A DNA stretch of 20,702 nt from Calditrichota bacterium (GCA_024278715.1 JAJRSN010000182.1:1-20702), one strand, 5' to 3'; positions 6,127 through 14,287 are shown, numbered from the stretch's first letter. Notes: generated by a model from the letters alone, not told the origin. Program-made: numbers and translations.

Positions 6127-9100
6127 ATGAAGCGAAAGATGGTCACGATAGATGGCAACGAAGCTGCGGCGTATGTGGCGCATCGGATCAATGAAGTCAT
6201 CGCCATCTATCCAATCACTCCGTCTTCACCGATGGGAGAATGGGCAGACGAATGGGCGTCAAAAGGCGTTAAAAATATTTGGGGAACCATCCCCAGCGTT
6301 ACCGAAATGCAAAGCGAGGGGGGCGCGTCGGGCGCGGTCCACGGCGCTTTACAAAGCGGAGCGTTAACCACCACTTTTACAGCCTCCCAGGGTTTATTAT
6401 TGATGATTCCGAACATGTATAAAATCGCCGGAGAGTTAACTTCCACCGTATTTCATGTTTCAGCCCGTTCTCTTGCCTGTCAGGCGCTGTCGATTTTCGG
6501 TGATCACAGCGACGTAATGGCGACTCGTCAAACGGGTTTTGCTTTACTGGCTTCCAACAATGTTCAGGAAGTGATGGATTTTGCTCTTATTGCGCAGGCT
6601 GCCACTCTGGAATCGCGGGTGCCCTTCTTGCATTTCTTCGACGGATTTCGCACTTCTCACGAAGTTTTGAAAGTCGAGCAATTGACAGAAGAAGATATGC
6701 GCGCCATGATTGATGACGAGTTGGTTCATGCTCATCGCGCCCGGGCGCTCAAACCGGAAAATCCCTTTATTCGCGGAACGGCTCAAAATCCCGATGTCTA
6801 TTTTCAGGGAAGAGAAGCCGTAAATCCGTTTTATCAAAAAACTCCGGATATTGTTCAGAATGTAATGGACAAATTTGCCGGCATCGTCGGACGTCAATAT
6901 CATCTGTTTGATTATATGGGTCATCCGGAAGCCGAGCGAATTATCGTTTTAATGGGTTCGGGCGCCGAAGCTGTGCACGAAACCGTTGAATATTTGGCGG
7001 AAAGAGGCGAAAAAGTCGGTGTGGTTAAAGTTCGTTTGTACCGTCCTTTTTCCATTAAGCATTTTATCAAAGCGTTACCCAAAACCGTGAAAAACATTGC
7101 CGTTTTGGATCGCACCAAAGAGCCGGGCTCGGCTGGCGAACCGCTTTACCTGGATGTGGTTAACGCTTTTGTTGAAGCTCAGAGCGAAGGCGAATTACCG
7201 TTTGCCTTCCCGAAAATTGCAGGCGGTCGGTACGGTTTGTCTTCCAAAGAATTTACCCCGGCAATGATCAAAGGCATTTTCGATGAATTGAAGAAAGAGA
7301 AGCCTAAAAATCATTTCACAATCGGTATTATCGACGATGTAACTCATACCAGTCTGGATTATGACCAGAATTTTTCCATTGAACCGCCAGATGTGTTCCG
7401 CGGAATGTTTTATGGTTTGGGAGCCGACGGTACGGTTGGCGCCAACAAAAACTCAATTAAAATAATCGGCGAAGAAACGGATAACTATGCTCAGGGATAC
7501 TTTGTTTATGATTCGAAAAAATCCGGCGCAATTACAATTTCTCATTTAAGATTCGGTAAAAAACCCATTCATTCGACTTATCTGATTAATTCGCCGAGTT
7601 TTATCGCTTGTCATCAGTTTGTGTTTTTAGAAAAATTCAATATTCTGGAAAAAGCCCGAGAAGGCGCGACCTTTTTGCTAAACAGCCCTTACAACCGGGA
7701 AGAGGTATGGGATAAACTGCCAAGGGTGATTCAGGAAGAGATCATCAATAAGAAGCTGAAATTCTACGTTATTGACGCTTACGATGTGGCTAAAAAAACG
7801 GGAATGGGCGTCAGAATAAATACAATCATGCAAACCTGCTTCTTTGCCATTTCGGGCGTGCTGCCAAAAGAAGAAGCAATCCAGAAAATTAAGGATACAA
7901 TCAAGAAGACTTACGGTAAAAAAGGCGATCAAATTGTACAGATGAACTTTAACGCGGTTGACCAGACATTGGCGCATCTGCACAAAGTCGAAGTTCCCGG
8001 TAAAGTAACCAGCGTCAGAGACCTAAAGCCGCCTGTGCCCAAAGAAGCTCCGGAATTTGTCAGAGACGTCACTGCAACCATTATTGCGGGTAAGGGCGAC
8101 GAGTTACCGGTAAGTAAAATGCCTGTTGACGGAACGTTCCCGAGCGGTACGACAAAATTTGAAAAACGTAATATTGCTCTGGAAGTACCCGTCTGGGACG
8201 CGGATATTTGTATTCAATGCAACAAGTGCGCGCTTATCTGTCCGCATTCGGTTATCCGTCCCAAAGTTTACGACGGCAAATTATTGGAAAACGCTCCGCC
8301 GACATTTAAAGCCGTAAAAGCCCGCGGCAAGGGTTGGCCCGAAGGTTATATGTACACCTTACAGGTTGCGGTTGAAGATTGCACCGGCTGCGAGCTGTGT
8401 ATTGAGTTTTGTCCGGTTAAAGATAAGAAAGAAGCCGGTAGAAAGGCGATCAACATGGCGCCGCAGATGCCCATTCGCGAGCAGGAAATTGAAAACTGGG
8501 AATTCTTCCTCAAGCTGCCGGAATACGATCGTAAGAAACTGCGTGTGGAAACTGTAAAAGACTCTCAGTTCCTCGAACCGTTGTTTGAGTTCTCCGGAGC
8601 CTGCGCCGGTTGCGGTGAAACTCCTTACGTTAAATTGGCTACTCAGCTTTTTGGCGATCGGATGATTGTGGCTAACGCGACGGGTTGTTCTTCGATTTAC
8701 GGCGGAAACCTGCCGACCACGCCGTGGACTTTCAATAAAGAAGGTCACGGACCGGCATGGTCTAATTCTCTTTTCGAAGATAACGCCGAGTTTGGTTTGG
8801 GATTCCGTTTGACAATCGACAAGCATAATGAGCAGGCTAAGGAATTGGTTTATAAGCTCAAAGGAAAAATCGGCGAAGAATTAGCCGACGCCATCATTAA
8901 CGCCAGACAGGTTGACGAAGCGGATATCGCCGAGCAGCGTGATCGCGTGGAACAACTCAAGAAAAAATTAAAAAGCCTGAACGGAGACCCGGACGTTAAG
9001 AATTTGCTCAGTCTGGCTGATTATCTGGTGAAAAAGAGCGTTTGGATTATGGGCGGCGACGGCTGGGCTTATGATATCGGTTACGGAGGTCTGGATCATG

Positions 9101-9681
9101 TAATGGCTTCCGGACGGAACGTAAACATTCTGGTATTGGATACCGAGGTTTATTCCAACACCGGCGGTCAGATGTCCAAAGCAACCCCGCTTGGCGCCGT
9201 GGCGAAATTTGCCGCCGGAGGTAAACCGTTGGCAAAGAAAGACCTGGCGCTAAAAGCATTGACCTATGGCAATGTTTATGTGGCAAGAGTGGCTATGGGC
9301 GCCAGCGACGTCCAGACGGTACGGGCTTTTATCGAAGCCGAGCGTTACGACGGTCCTTCCATTATCATCGCTTACAGTCCCTGCATCGCGCACGGTTACA
9401 ATCTGAAATACGGAGCGGAACATCAGAAGTTAGCCGTGGTTTCCGGACAATGGCCCCTGATTAGATACAATCCCGAATTGATCAAAGACGGTAAAAATCC
9501 GTTCATGCTCGATTCCAAAGAGCCCTCGGCTCCTGTCTCGGAATTTATGGACGTCGAAACGCGTTTTAAAATGGTTCAAAAGATAGACGCTACACGCGCC
9601 AGGGCGTTTTTGGAAGAAGCTCAAAAAATCGTTAAGAAAAACTGGCTAAAGTATGAACATTTGTCAAAAATGGAATATTAA
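6127..9681 (+). CDS. nifJ: Pyruvate:ferredoxin (flavodoxin) oxidoreductase, single-chain
   Basis: This 1184-residue cytoplasmic enzyme converts pyruvate and CoA to acetyl-CoA, CO2 and reduced ferredoxin or flavodoxin. It is a fused homodimer-type enzyme with all domains. The N-terminal pyrimidine-binding part has YPITPSSP with Thr31, Glu64 and Arg114, which fall at the same numbers as the substrate and cofactor residues of the Desulfovibrio africanus enzyme. Domain II and the gamma domain follow to about 630. A bacterial-ferredoxin domain carries two 4Fe-4S motifs: Cys695/698/701/705 and Cys752/755/758/762. The C-terminal thiamine-pyrophosphate domain has GDGWAYDIG and the Asn1011 motif YSNTGGQ. 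The third cluster has Cys826, 829, 854 and 1086. No key residue is missing. A very strong ribosome-binding site precedes ATG 6127, and a strong terminator follows, so it is probably a single-gene transcript. Confidence 0.97.
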   Translation: MKRKMVTIDGNEAAAYVAHRINEVIAIYPITPSSPMGEWADEWASKGVKNIWGTIPSVTEMQSEGGASGAVHGALQSGALTTTFTASQGLLLMIPNMYKIAGELTSTVFHVSARSLACQALSIFGDHSDVMATRQTGFALLASNNVQEVMDFALIAQAATLESRVPFLHFFDGFRTSHEVLKVEQLTEEDMRAMIDDELVHAHRARALKPENPFIRGTAQNPDVYFQGREAVNPFYQKTPDIVQNVMDKFAGIVGRQYHLFDYMGHPEAERIIVLMGSGAEAVHETVEYLAERGEKVGVVKVRLYRPFSIKHFIKALPKTVKNIAVLDRTKEPGSAGEPLYLDVVNAFVEAQSEGELPFAFPKIAGGRYGLSSKEFTPAMIKGIFDELKKEKPKNHFTIGIIDDVTHTSLDYDQNFSIEPPDVFRGMFYGLGADGTVGANKNSIKIIGEETDNYAQGYFVYDSKKSGAITISHLRFGKKPIHSTYLINSPSFIACHQFVFLEKFNILEKAREGATFLLNSPYNREEVWDKLPRVIQEEIINKKLKFYVIDAYDVAKKTGMGVRINTIMQTCFFAISGVLPKEEAIQKIKDTIKKTYGKKGDQIVQMNFNAVDQTLAHLHKVEVPGKVTSVRDLKPPVPKEAPEFVRDVTATIIAGKGDELPVSKMPVDGTFPSGTTKFEKRNIALEVPVWDADICIQCNKCALICPHSVIRPKVYDGKLLENAPPTFKAVKARGKGWPEGYMYTLQVAVEDCTGCELCIEFCPVKDKKEAGRKAINMAPQMPIREQEIENWEFFLKLPEYDRKKLRVETVKDSQFLEPLFEFSGACAGCGETPYVKLATQLFGDRMIVANATGCSSIYGGNLPTTPWTFNKEGHGPAWSNSLFEDNAEFGLGFRLTIDKHNEQAKELVYKLKGKIGEELADAIINARQVDEADIAEQRDRVEQLKKKLKSLNGDPDVKNLLSLADYLVKKSVWIMGGDGWAYDIGYGGLDHVMASGRNVNILVLDTEVYSNTGGQMSKATPLGAVAKFAAGGKPLAKKDLALKALTYGNVYVARVAMGASDVQTVRAFIEAERYDGPSIIIAYSPCIAHGYNLKYGAEHQKLAVVSGQWPLIRYNPELIKDGKNPFMLDSKEPSAPVSEFMDVETRFKMVQKIDATRARAFLEEAQKIVKKNWLKYEHLSKMEY

Positions 9682-9711
9682 GCGACCGGGCGTAACGATT
9701 AAAAAAATAAA

Positions 9712-9736
9712 GGGGCTGTGGTTCAGCCCCTTTTTT
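9712..9736 (+). terminator. Strong intrinsic terminator after the oxidoreductase
   Basis: GGGGCTG (9712-9718) pairs perfectly with CAGCCCC (9724-9730) around the loop TGGTT, followed by six T residues. An upstream A-run extends the stem against the T-tract. It lies 30 bases after the stop codon. Confidence 0.92.
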
Positions 9737-9762
9737 AACAAAAAATTGTGAGGAATCTTATC

Positions 9763-10755
9763 ATGGATTTAAAAACAAAATATCTCGGTCTTGAATTAAA
9801 AAACCCTGTGGTGCCTTCCGCTTCCCCGCTTTCTTCGGACGTTGATACCGTAAAAAAGATGGAAGACAGCGGAGCCGCGGCTGTTGTGATGTATTCTTTG
9901 TTCGAAGAACAGATTGTCCATGAACAAGAAGAATTGGACGCTTTCCTTTCGCAGGGTACGGATACCTTTGCGGAAGCGTTGAGTTATTTCCCAAAACCCG
10001 ATGAATTTCATAATCTTCAAGCGGAAGATTATCTGGAACAGGTCAGAAGACTAAAAGAAGCGGTTGACATCCCGATCATCGGAAGCCTGAACGGAGTTTC
10101 CGCCGGCGGATGGATCGACTATGCCAAAAAGATCGAAGAAGCCGGAGCCGACGCTCTGGAATTGAATATCTACTATATTCCCACCGATCCGGAAATGACC
10201 GCCGAAAAGGTCGAAGAGATGTACATCGAAGATTTGCAGCGGGTTAAAAAAGCGGTGAGCATCCCGGTAGCGGTGAAGCTGGGTCCTTATTTCACGGCTT
10301 TTGCAAATATGGCTAAAAAGTTAGATCGGGCGGGCGCCGACGGTTTGGTTGTTTTTAACCGCTTTTACCAACCGGATATTGATCTTGAAACCCTGGACGT
10401 GAAACATGATCTGGAGTTCAGCACATCCTACGAATTGCGGTTGCCCTTACGCTGGATCGCAATTTTGTACGGAAACATTAAAGCAAGTATGGCGGCTACA
10501 ACGGGAATCCACACCGCGGAAGATGTTTTAAAGGCGGTTATGGCGGGCGCAGACGCGGCAATGACGGCTTCCGCTCTGTTACAAAAAGGCGTTGAACATA
10601 TTTCGATGATTTTAACCGATTTGCAAGAGTGGATGGAAGCTCACGAATATGAATCGATCGAACAGATGAAAGGCAGCATGAGTTTAAAGTCATTAGCCGA
10701 ACCGGCGGCATACATGCGCGCGAATTATATGAAAACACTGCATAGTATTCGTTAG
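9763..10755 (+). CDS. Dihydroorotate dehydrogenase-like protein, atypical active site
   Basis: This 330-residue TIM-barrel flavoprotein belongs to the dihydroorotate dehydrogenase superfamily but is probably not PyrD. It retains likely FMN contacts: Asn135 in LELNIYY, Lys172 in VAVKLGP and Asn199 in GLVVFNRF. It also has the C-terminal phosphate-site pattern TTGIHTAEDVLKAVMAGADA (247-266). The family loop NxSCPN reads N-I-Y-Y-I-P, so the catalytic Cys (class 1) or Ser (class 2) is absent and Tyr stands there. The N-terminal substrate region also differs from PyrD. I start at ATG 9763. A GTG at 9748 is in frame, but GTGAGG at 9748-9753 is the ribosome-binding site itself. It follows the oxidoreductase gene after the terminator. 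From memory, such paralogues often neighbour nifJ; a redox role linked to pyruvate metabolism is inference. Confidence 0.85.
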   Translation: MDLKTKYLGLELKNPVVPSASPLSSDVDTVKKMEDSGAAAVVMYSLFEEQIVHEQEELDAFLSQGTDTFAEALSYFPKPDEFHNLQAEDYLEQVRRLKEAVDIPIIGSLNGVSAGGWIDYAKKIEEAGADALELNIYYIPTDPEMTAEKVEEMYIEDLQRVKKAVSIPVAVKLGPYFTAFANMAKKLDRAGADGLVVFNRFYQPDIDLETLDVKHDLEFSTSYELRLPLRWIAILYGNIKASMAATTGIHTAEDVLKAVMAGADAAMTASALLQKGVEHISMILTDLQEWMEAHEYESIEQMKGSMSLKSLAEPAAYMRANYMKTLHSIR

Positions 10756-10775
10756 TTTATTCAGCTTAAATTTTT

Positions 10776-10805
10776 AAAAGTCCGCGTTTAAACCGGCTTT
10801 TTTTT
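10776..10805 (+). terminator. Weak terminator-like element after the dehydrogenase-like gene
   Basis: AAAAGTCCG (10776-10784) can pair imperfectly with CCGGCTTTT (from 10793), and a run of eight T residues ends at 10805. The stem needs a bulge, and the element ends just before the next start codon, so read-through is likely. Confidence 0.35.
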
Positions 10806-10813
10806 ACGGGAAA

Positions 10814-11521
10814 ATGGGAAAGATAGTTATTTTAAAGACCGGAACAACCTTCCTGGAGCTCCGCCGAAGATATGGGGATTTTGAGCGCTGGGTTATTCAA
10901 AGTTCGGGAGTTTCCGAAAAAGAATTTAAAGTGATCGATGTCCGCCAAAACCATATTCTGCCACGGTTTAACGGGATACGAGCGGTAATAGTCACTGGCT
11001 CTCATGCCATGGTAACCGAAGAATCGGGCTGGATGAAACAGACGGCAAGCTTTTTACAACAAGCAAGAGAGCGGAGCGTTCCCGTGCTTGGTATTTGTTT
11101 TGGTCATCAGCTTTTGGCGCTGGCGTTTGGCGGCGAGGCAGGCGATAATCTCAAAGGCGATGAATTTGGCGCTGTTAAGGTTACATTAACAAATGAAGGC
11201 GGAAAAAATGTTTTGTTCCGCGGTCGTCCTTCAGAATTTTTAGCCTTTATGTCCCACCGACAAACTATTTTTAATCTGCCGCCCGGCGCGATTAACTTAG
11301 CCGTAACTAATATGGATAAACACGCGGCGTTCTTTTTACCGCCCTCAATCTGGGGGGTGCAGTTTCATCCCGAATTTAACGACCGCATTATGAGTTATTA
11401 TCTTAAAAAGTACTACAACATTCCCGCTTCCGCCGTGGCGAATTACCTTTCTCCGTCAAACGACAAATTAAATCTTATCGAACATTTTTTGCAAACAACT
11501 TCGGATTATCAGTTAAAATAG
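10814..11521 (+). CDS. Stand-alone class I glutamine amidotransferase (COG0518-type)
   Basis: This 235-residue cytoplasmic protein has the complete class I triad. Cys95 lies in the nucleophile elbow GICFGHQLLA, and His185 and Glu187 lie in GVQFHPEF. Such domains hydrolyse glutamine and pass ammonia to a synthetase partner. ITGSH-type residues at 60-64 (VTGSHAMVTEES) are typical of the stand-alone COG0518 group, not of the GMP synthetase or anthranilate synthase subunits. No synthetase domain is attached and no partner enzyme is encoded beside it, so the acceptor is unknown. The group also includes peptidase-like enzymes that cut gamma-glutamyl compounds. The ATG at 10814 has only a weak site (ACGGGAA). 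It is close behind the dehydrogenase-like gene and may share its transcript. Confidence 0.85.
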   Translation: MGKIVILKTGTTFLELRRRYGDFERWVIQSSGVSEKEFKVIDVRQNHILPRFNGIRAVIVTGSHAMVTEESGWMKQTASFLQQARERSVPVLGICFGHQLLALAFGGEAGDNLKGDEFGAVKVTLTNEGGKNVLFRGRPSEFLAFMSHRQTIFNLPPGAINLAVTNMDKHAAFFLPPSIWGVQFHPEFNDRIMSYYLKKYYNIPASAVANYLSPSNDKLNLIEHFLQTTSDYQLK

Positions 11522-11578
11522 CATTTCATCGGTTGATTATTTATCTTTGCGTTTGGTAAAAAAACAAGAGGAGGAAGT

Positions 11579-12583
11579 ATGTCCTTAAAAGCGCTGTTTG
11601 TAATAATCTTGTCTTTAATATTATTTGCGCATCTCCCGGCGCAGACCCTCAATGGCGAACCGCTGACCAACACTTTTTCAATTGTCGCCATTGACAAAGA
11701 GAACGGCGAAATGGGAGTAGCAGTACAATCACATTGGTTTTCAGTGGGATCGATAGTAGCCTGGGCAAAGGCGGGCGTCGGGGTTGTTGCCACGCAATCG
11801 CTGGTGAATGTTTCTTTTGGACCCAGAGGATTGGAATTAATGAAAGCGGGTAAATCGCCGGATGAAGCGTTGAAAGAACTTTTAGCAGACGACAAAGGCG
11901 CGGATTTCCGTCAGATGGCATTGCTCGATGTCGAGGGTCGGGTGGCAACGCACACGGGTAAAAAGTGCATTGCGGAGGCGTCGCACCTTACCGGCGAGGG
12001 TTTTTCGGTTCAGGCTAATATGATGCTCAATAAAGAGGTGGTTCCGGCAATGGCAGAAGCCTTCAAAAAAAGCAATGGTCCTTTGGCGGAGCGTTTGATG
12101 GCTGCATTAAAGGCGGCGCAGAAAGCGGGCGGCGATATTCGCGGACAGCAATCGGCGGCAATCAAGATCGTGAAAATTCAGCCTACAGGCAAAGTCTGGA
12201 AAGACGTGGTTATTGATTTACGGGTGGAAGACAATCCGCAAGCCGTGGCGGAAATGGAACGTGTGCTCAGGGTTTACCGGGCTTACGAGCACATGAATAA
12301 GGGAGATCTGGCAATTGAAAAAGGGGACGAAGCGGCGGCTTTGCGTGAATACGGCGCTGCTGAAGCCATGTTCCCCCAAAACGAAGAGATGAAATACTGG
12401 CACGCGGTTTCTTTGGTGAATATCGGAAAAATGGAACAGGCGCTGCCGTTGTTTGGAAAAGTATTTAGGAAAGAACCCAATTACCGCGAACTCACGCGCC
12501 GAATCGTTCCGAACGGATTGTTGAAAGTAAATTCTTCTCAATTAAAGCAAATATTAAGAGCGGGCATTGATCTTGAAAAATAG
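11579..12583 (+). CDS. Secreted DUF1028 family protein with TPR-like C-terminal tail
   Basis: This 334-residue protein begins with a signal peptide (residues 1-21, cut probable after LPA in HLPAQ). Residues 32-215 match DUF1028, a family of predicted Ntn-hydrolase-fold proteins of unproven function. Typical runs are NTFSIVAIDKENGEMGVAVQ, AKAGVGVVATQ, VNVSFGPRGLELM, the THTG segment near 124-127, GFSVQANMM and GGDIRGQQSAA. From about 230 to 302 the sequence is helical, with TPR-like spacing (YEHMNKGDLAIEKGDEAAALREYGAAEAMFP is one helix pair). A strong GAGGAGG site precedes the ATG. In other bacteria the family is often found with peptidases or amidases, but that link is not seen here. A hydrolytic role outside the cytoplasm is inference. 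Confidence 0.85.
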   Translation: MSLKALFVIILSLILFAHLPAQTLNGEPLTNTFSIVAIDKENGEMGVAVQSHWFSVGSIVAWAKAGVGVVATQSLVNVSFGPRGLELMKAGKSPDEALKELLADDKGADFRQMALLDVEGRVATHTGKKCIAEASHLTGEGFSVQANMMLNKEVVPAMAEAFKKSNGPLAERLMAALKAAQKAGGDIRGQQSAAIKIVKIQPTGKVWKDVVIDLRVEDNPQAVAEMERVLRVYRAYEHMNKGDLAIEKGDEAAALREYGAAEAMFPQNEEMKYWHAVSLVNIGKMEQALPLFGKVFRKEPNYRELTRRIVPNGLLKVNSSQLKQILRAGIDLEK

Positions 12584-12612
12584 GCTGTGGCGGGAAGAAA
12601 ACGCGCCTTAAC

Positions 12613-12645
12613 CGGAAAAAGGCAAGCGCTTAATATTCCGTTTTT
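12613..12645 (+). terminator. Possible terminator after the DUF1028 gene
   Basis: CGGAA (12613-12617) pairs with TTCCG (12636-12640), followed by five T residues. The 18-base loop contains the self-complementary AAGCGCTT. The stem is short, so this is tentative. Confidence 0.3.
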
Positions 12646-12701
12646 GATTTGCTCTTTACGCCAACGGCAAGTCTTCCGAATGCCGCTCGCGTTGATATTC
12701 A

Positions 12702-13001
12702 AAAGAAGGTATGCCGCGAAGAGTTCAAAGAAAAAAACAGAAATTGAAACGAAAACCAATTTTCTTGTTTAAACGCAAAAACCAAAGAATAAAAATTTTC
12801 TCGCCATTTGTGCAAGTAAGTGTTATCAGCTTAATTTTCGATAAAAGATAACCGCAAAGTTCGCAAAGGAGTCGCCAAGAATTCAAAGGGAAAAAACAAT
12901 AAATTGAAACGCAAACAAATTTTCTTGTTTAAGCGCTAAAAATCCCAAAATAAAACCTCAACTTCATCTGCGAAATCCGTGTAATCAACTTAATCTGCGG
13001 T
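12702..13001. repeat. Tandem pair of a ~158-base composite non-coding element
   Basis: Two diverged copies lie head to tail. Part one contains TTCAAAG, ATTGAAACG and AATTTTCTTGTTTAA, seen at 12723-12771 and again at 12881-12932. Part two is the CATCTGCGAAATCC type, at about 12805-12843 (diverged) and 12965-13001 (cleaner). Both parts recur at an offset of 158-160 bases, so the whole element was duplicated. Copy two also shows CGCAAAG words at 12853-12868. These resemble CGCAAAG/ATCTGCG spacers I recall from intergenic DNA of many environmental bacteria. The second copy runs into the 3' end of nth. No gene with a ribosome-binding site is present; a 61-codon frame at 12587-12772 is not credible. 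Confidence 0.75.
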
Positions 13002-13641
13002 AGTAAAGGCAAATATCTTTTAAGGGACATTGACCGCACAAAGGGGTACGCGCTTTACAGATTTTACGTCCGTGCCAGATTAACCAGTGGTGCGCCTGCG
13101 ACCATTTTTCCTGCGGAATATTTTGCATCAGTTGCTTTTCGGTTTTCAGAACATTGTTAGCCCGCGCCAGTCCGATCCGGTTGCTCACTCTGAAAACGTG
13201 GGTATCCACGGCAATGGCGGACACTTGTTTGGCGATGCTCAACACAACATTAGCCGTCTTTCTGCCCACGCCCGGTAATTGCATCAACTCTTCTCTGGTG
13301 TCGGGAACGTCTCCGTCATAATGTTCGTCTAAAATTTTACAGACGTTCAGAATGTTTTTGGCTTTTGATTTGTAAAGACCTACCGTTTTGATATATTCCC
13401 GAAGTTTTTCTTCCGTTAAGTGACGCATTGATTTGGCGTCGGGATAGTCTTTAAATAATTGCGCGGTCACAATATTCACCCTTTTGTCCGTGCTCTGGGC
13501 AGCCAGCATGGTAGAAATGAGCAGTTGAAAAGGCGTTTGGAAATTAAGCGCGGTTTGCGATCCGCCGTCAACCTGTTCCAGAATTTCCAGCACTTTTTTG
13601 ATCTGATCTTTATTGAGATACGGACCTGTCTTAGTAGTCAT
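12985..13641 (-). CDS. nth: Endonuclease III (DNA glycosylase/AP lyase)
   Basis: This 218-residue base-excision repair enzyme removes oxidised pyrimidines and cleaves at the abasic site. The helix-hairpin-helix LPGVGRKTA (122-130) contains the catalytic Lys128, and Asp146 in VDTHVFRV is the second catalytic residue. The C-terminal 4Fe-4S motif is complete with family spacing: Cys195-x6-Cys202-x2-Cys205-x5-Cys211. The ATG at 13641 has an AAGGGAG site lying inside the end of the upstream P-loop gene, and the two overlap by 11 bases, so translation is probably coupled. The last four codons and the TGA fall inside the repeat element at 12965-13001, so the C-terminal tail after the cluster is repeat-derived. 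No essential residue is affected. Confidence 0.95.
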   Translation of the reverse strand: MTTKTGPYLNKDQIKKVLEILEQVDGGSQTALNFQTPFQLLISTMLAAQSTDKRVNIVTAQLFKDYPDAKSMRHLTEEKLREYIKTVGLYKSKAKNILNVCKILDEHYDGDVPDTREELMQLPGVGRKTANVVLSIAKQVSAIAVDTHVFRVSNRIGLARANNVLKTEKQLMQNIPQEKWSQAHHWLIWHGRKICKARTPLCGQCPLKDICLYYRRLS

Positions 13642-14143
13642 AAAGCTCCCTTATCAATAACAGATAAATATTTTCCGCGTCTTGAGAGTCAAGGTCTAAA
13701 ACTTTTATTTTGAACCTGTTCAGGAGGTATTCGATGCGGTCTAAATTTTGAGAATTGACCGCGGCAATAACGGGAATGCGCGAAGAAAAAAGAGTAATTA
13801 TCTGCTGCTGAAGTTGCTTTACTTCCGTTTCGATTAAACCCAGCTCGTCAAATAAGAAAATATCAACCATTTGAAAGATGCTGAGTTCATCCAGAATTTT
13901 TTCAATGTGCGGATTAACTTGAGATAAAAGCGAAGGCGCCGAAGAAGAAAGATCCACTGAGAAAAGAATATCCCCGCGGGAAAACCTAAAAAAGTCCAAA
14001 CGCTTAAGTTTGTCCTTTTCGTCGAAACGTTTAATAATCTGAAACCCCTTCATGTTCATCAGAGAACCGAGGTCGGTGTAAAACTCCGAAATCAATAAGC
14101 TTTTTCCGCTTCCGGGTTTCCCGCTCAAAATAATTTTAATCAT
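13631..14143 (-). CDS. Small P-loop NTPase, THEP1-like
   Basis: This 170-residue protein carries a Walker A motif at the very N-terminus (GKPGSGKS, residues 8-15) and a Walker B-like DIFLFDELGLIE (94-105), where Asp99-Glu100 would bind Mg2+ and activate water. This layout, with the DELGxIE pattern, resembles THEP1-type nucleoside triphosphatases. The family has broad NTPase activity in vitro and unclear cellular roles. I choose ATG 14143 because it puts the P-loop in its usual place. An in-frame TTG at 14173 would add ten residues; neither has a good ribosome-binding site. It overlaps nth by 11 bases, so it may be co-expressed with a repair enzyme. A simple ATPase of another P-loop family cannot be excluded. 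Confidence 0.6.
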   Translation of the reverse strand: MIKIILSGKPGSGKSLLISEFYTDLGSLMNMKGFQIIKRFDEKDKLKRLDFFRFSRGDILFSVDLSSSAPSLLSQVNPHIEKILDELSIFQMVDIFLFDELGLIETEVKQLQQQIITLFSSRIPVIAAVNSQNLDRIEYLLNRFKIKVLDLDSQDAENIYLLLIRELYDY

Positions 14144-14234
14144 AACTAAAAGTCTATCGGTTATTATTGGCAATAAAATATGAAATTTAAAAAAGACTTA
14201 AAAATAAATAAAGGGATAAATCGATATTTTGCCG

Positions 14235-14251
14235 GGAAATCATCGATTTCC
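14235..14251. repeat. Short perfect inverted repeat between kinase and NTPase genes
   Basis: GGAAATC (14235-14241) and GATTTCC (14245-14251) are perfect complements around ATC. They lie just beyond the stop of the sensor kinase gene on the minus strand. There is no T-run on that strand, so a terminator is not proven. Confidence 0.35.
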
Positions 14252-14287
14252 GTAATAAAGGGGGTCTTCTTATTCCTTCTCTGTTTT

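Noticed and set aside
8359..8826. Long open frame antisense to the pyruvate oxidoreductase
   Set aside because: It lies opposite the conserved iron-sulfur and thiamine regions, has no ribosome-binding site and resembles no family. It is a by-product of codon use in the real gene.
9748..9762. GTG 9748 as start of the dehydrogenase-like gene
   Set aside because: The GTGAGG it lies in is better read as the ribosome-binding site for ATG 9763, where family similarity begins.
12587..12772. 61-codon plus-strand frame after the DUF1028 gene
   Set aside because: No ribosome-binding site, low-complexity basic product, and it runs into the repeat element.
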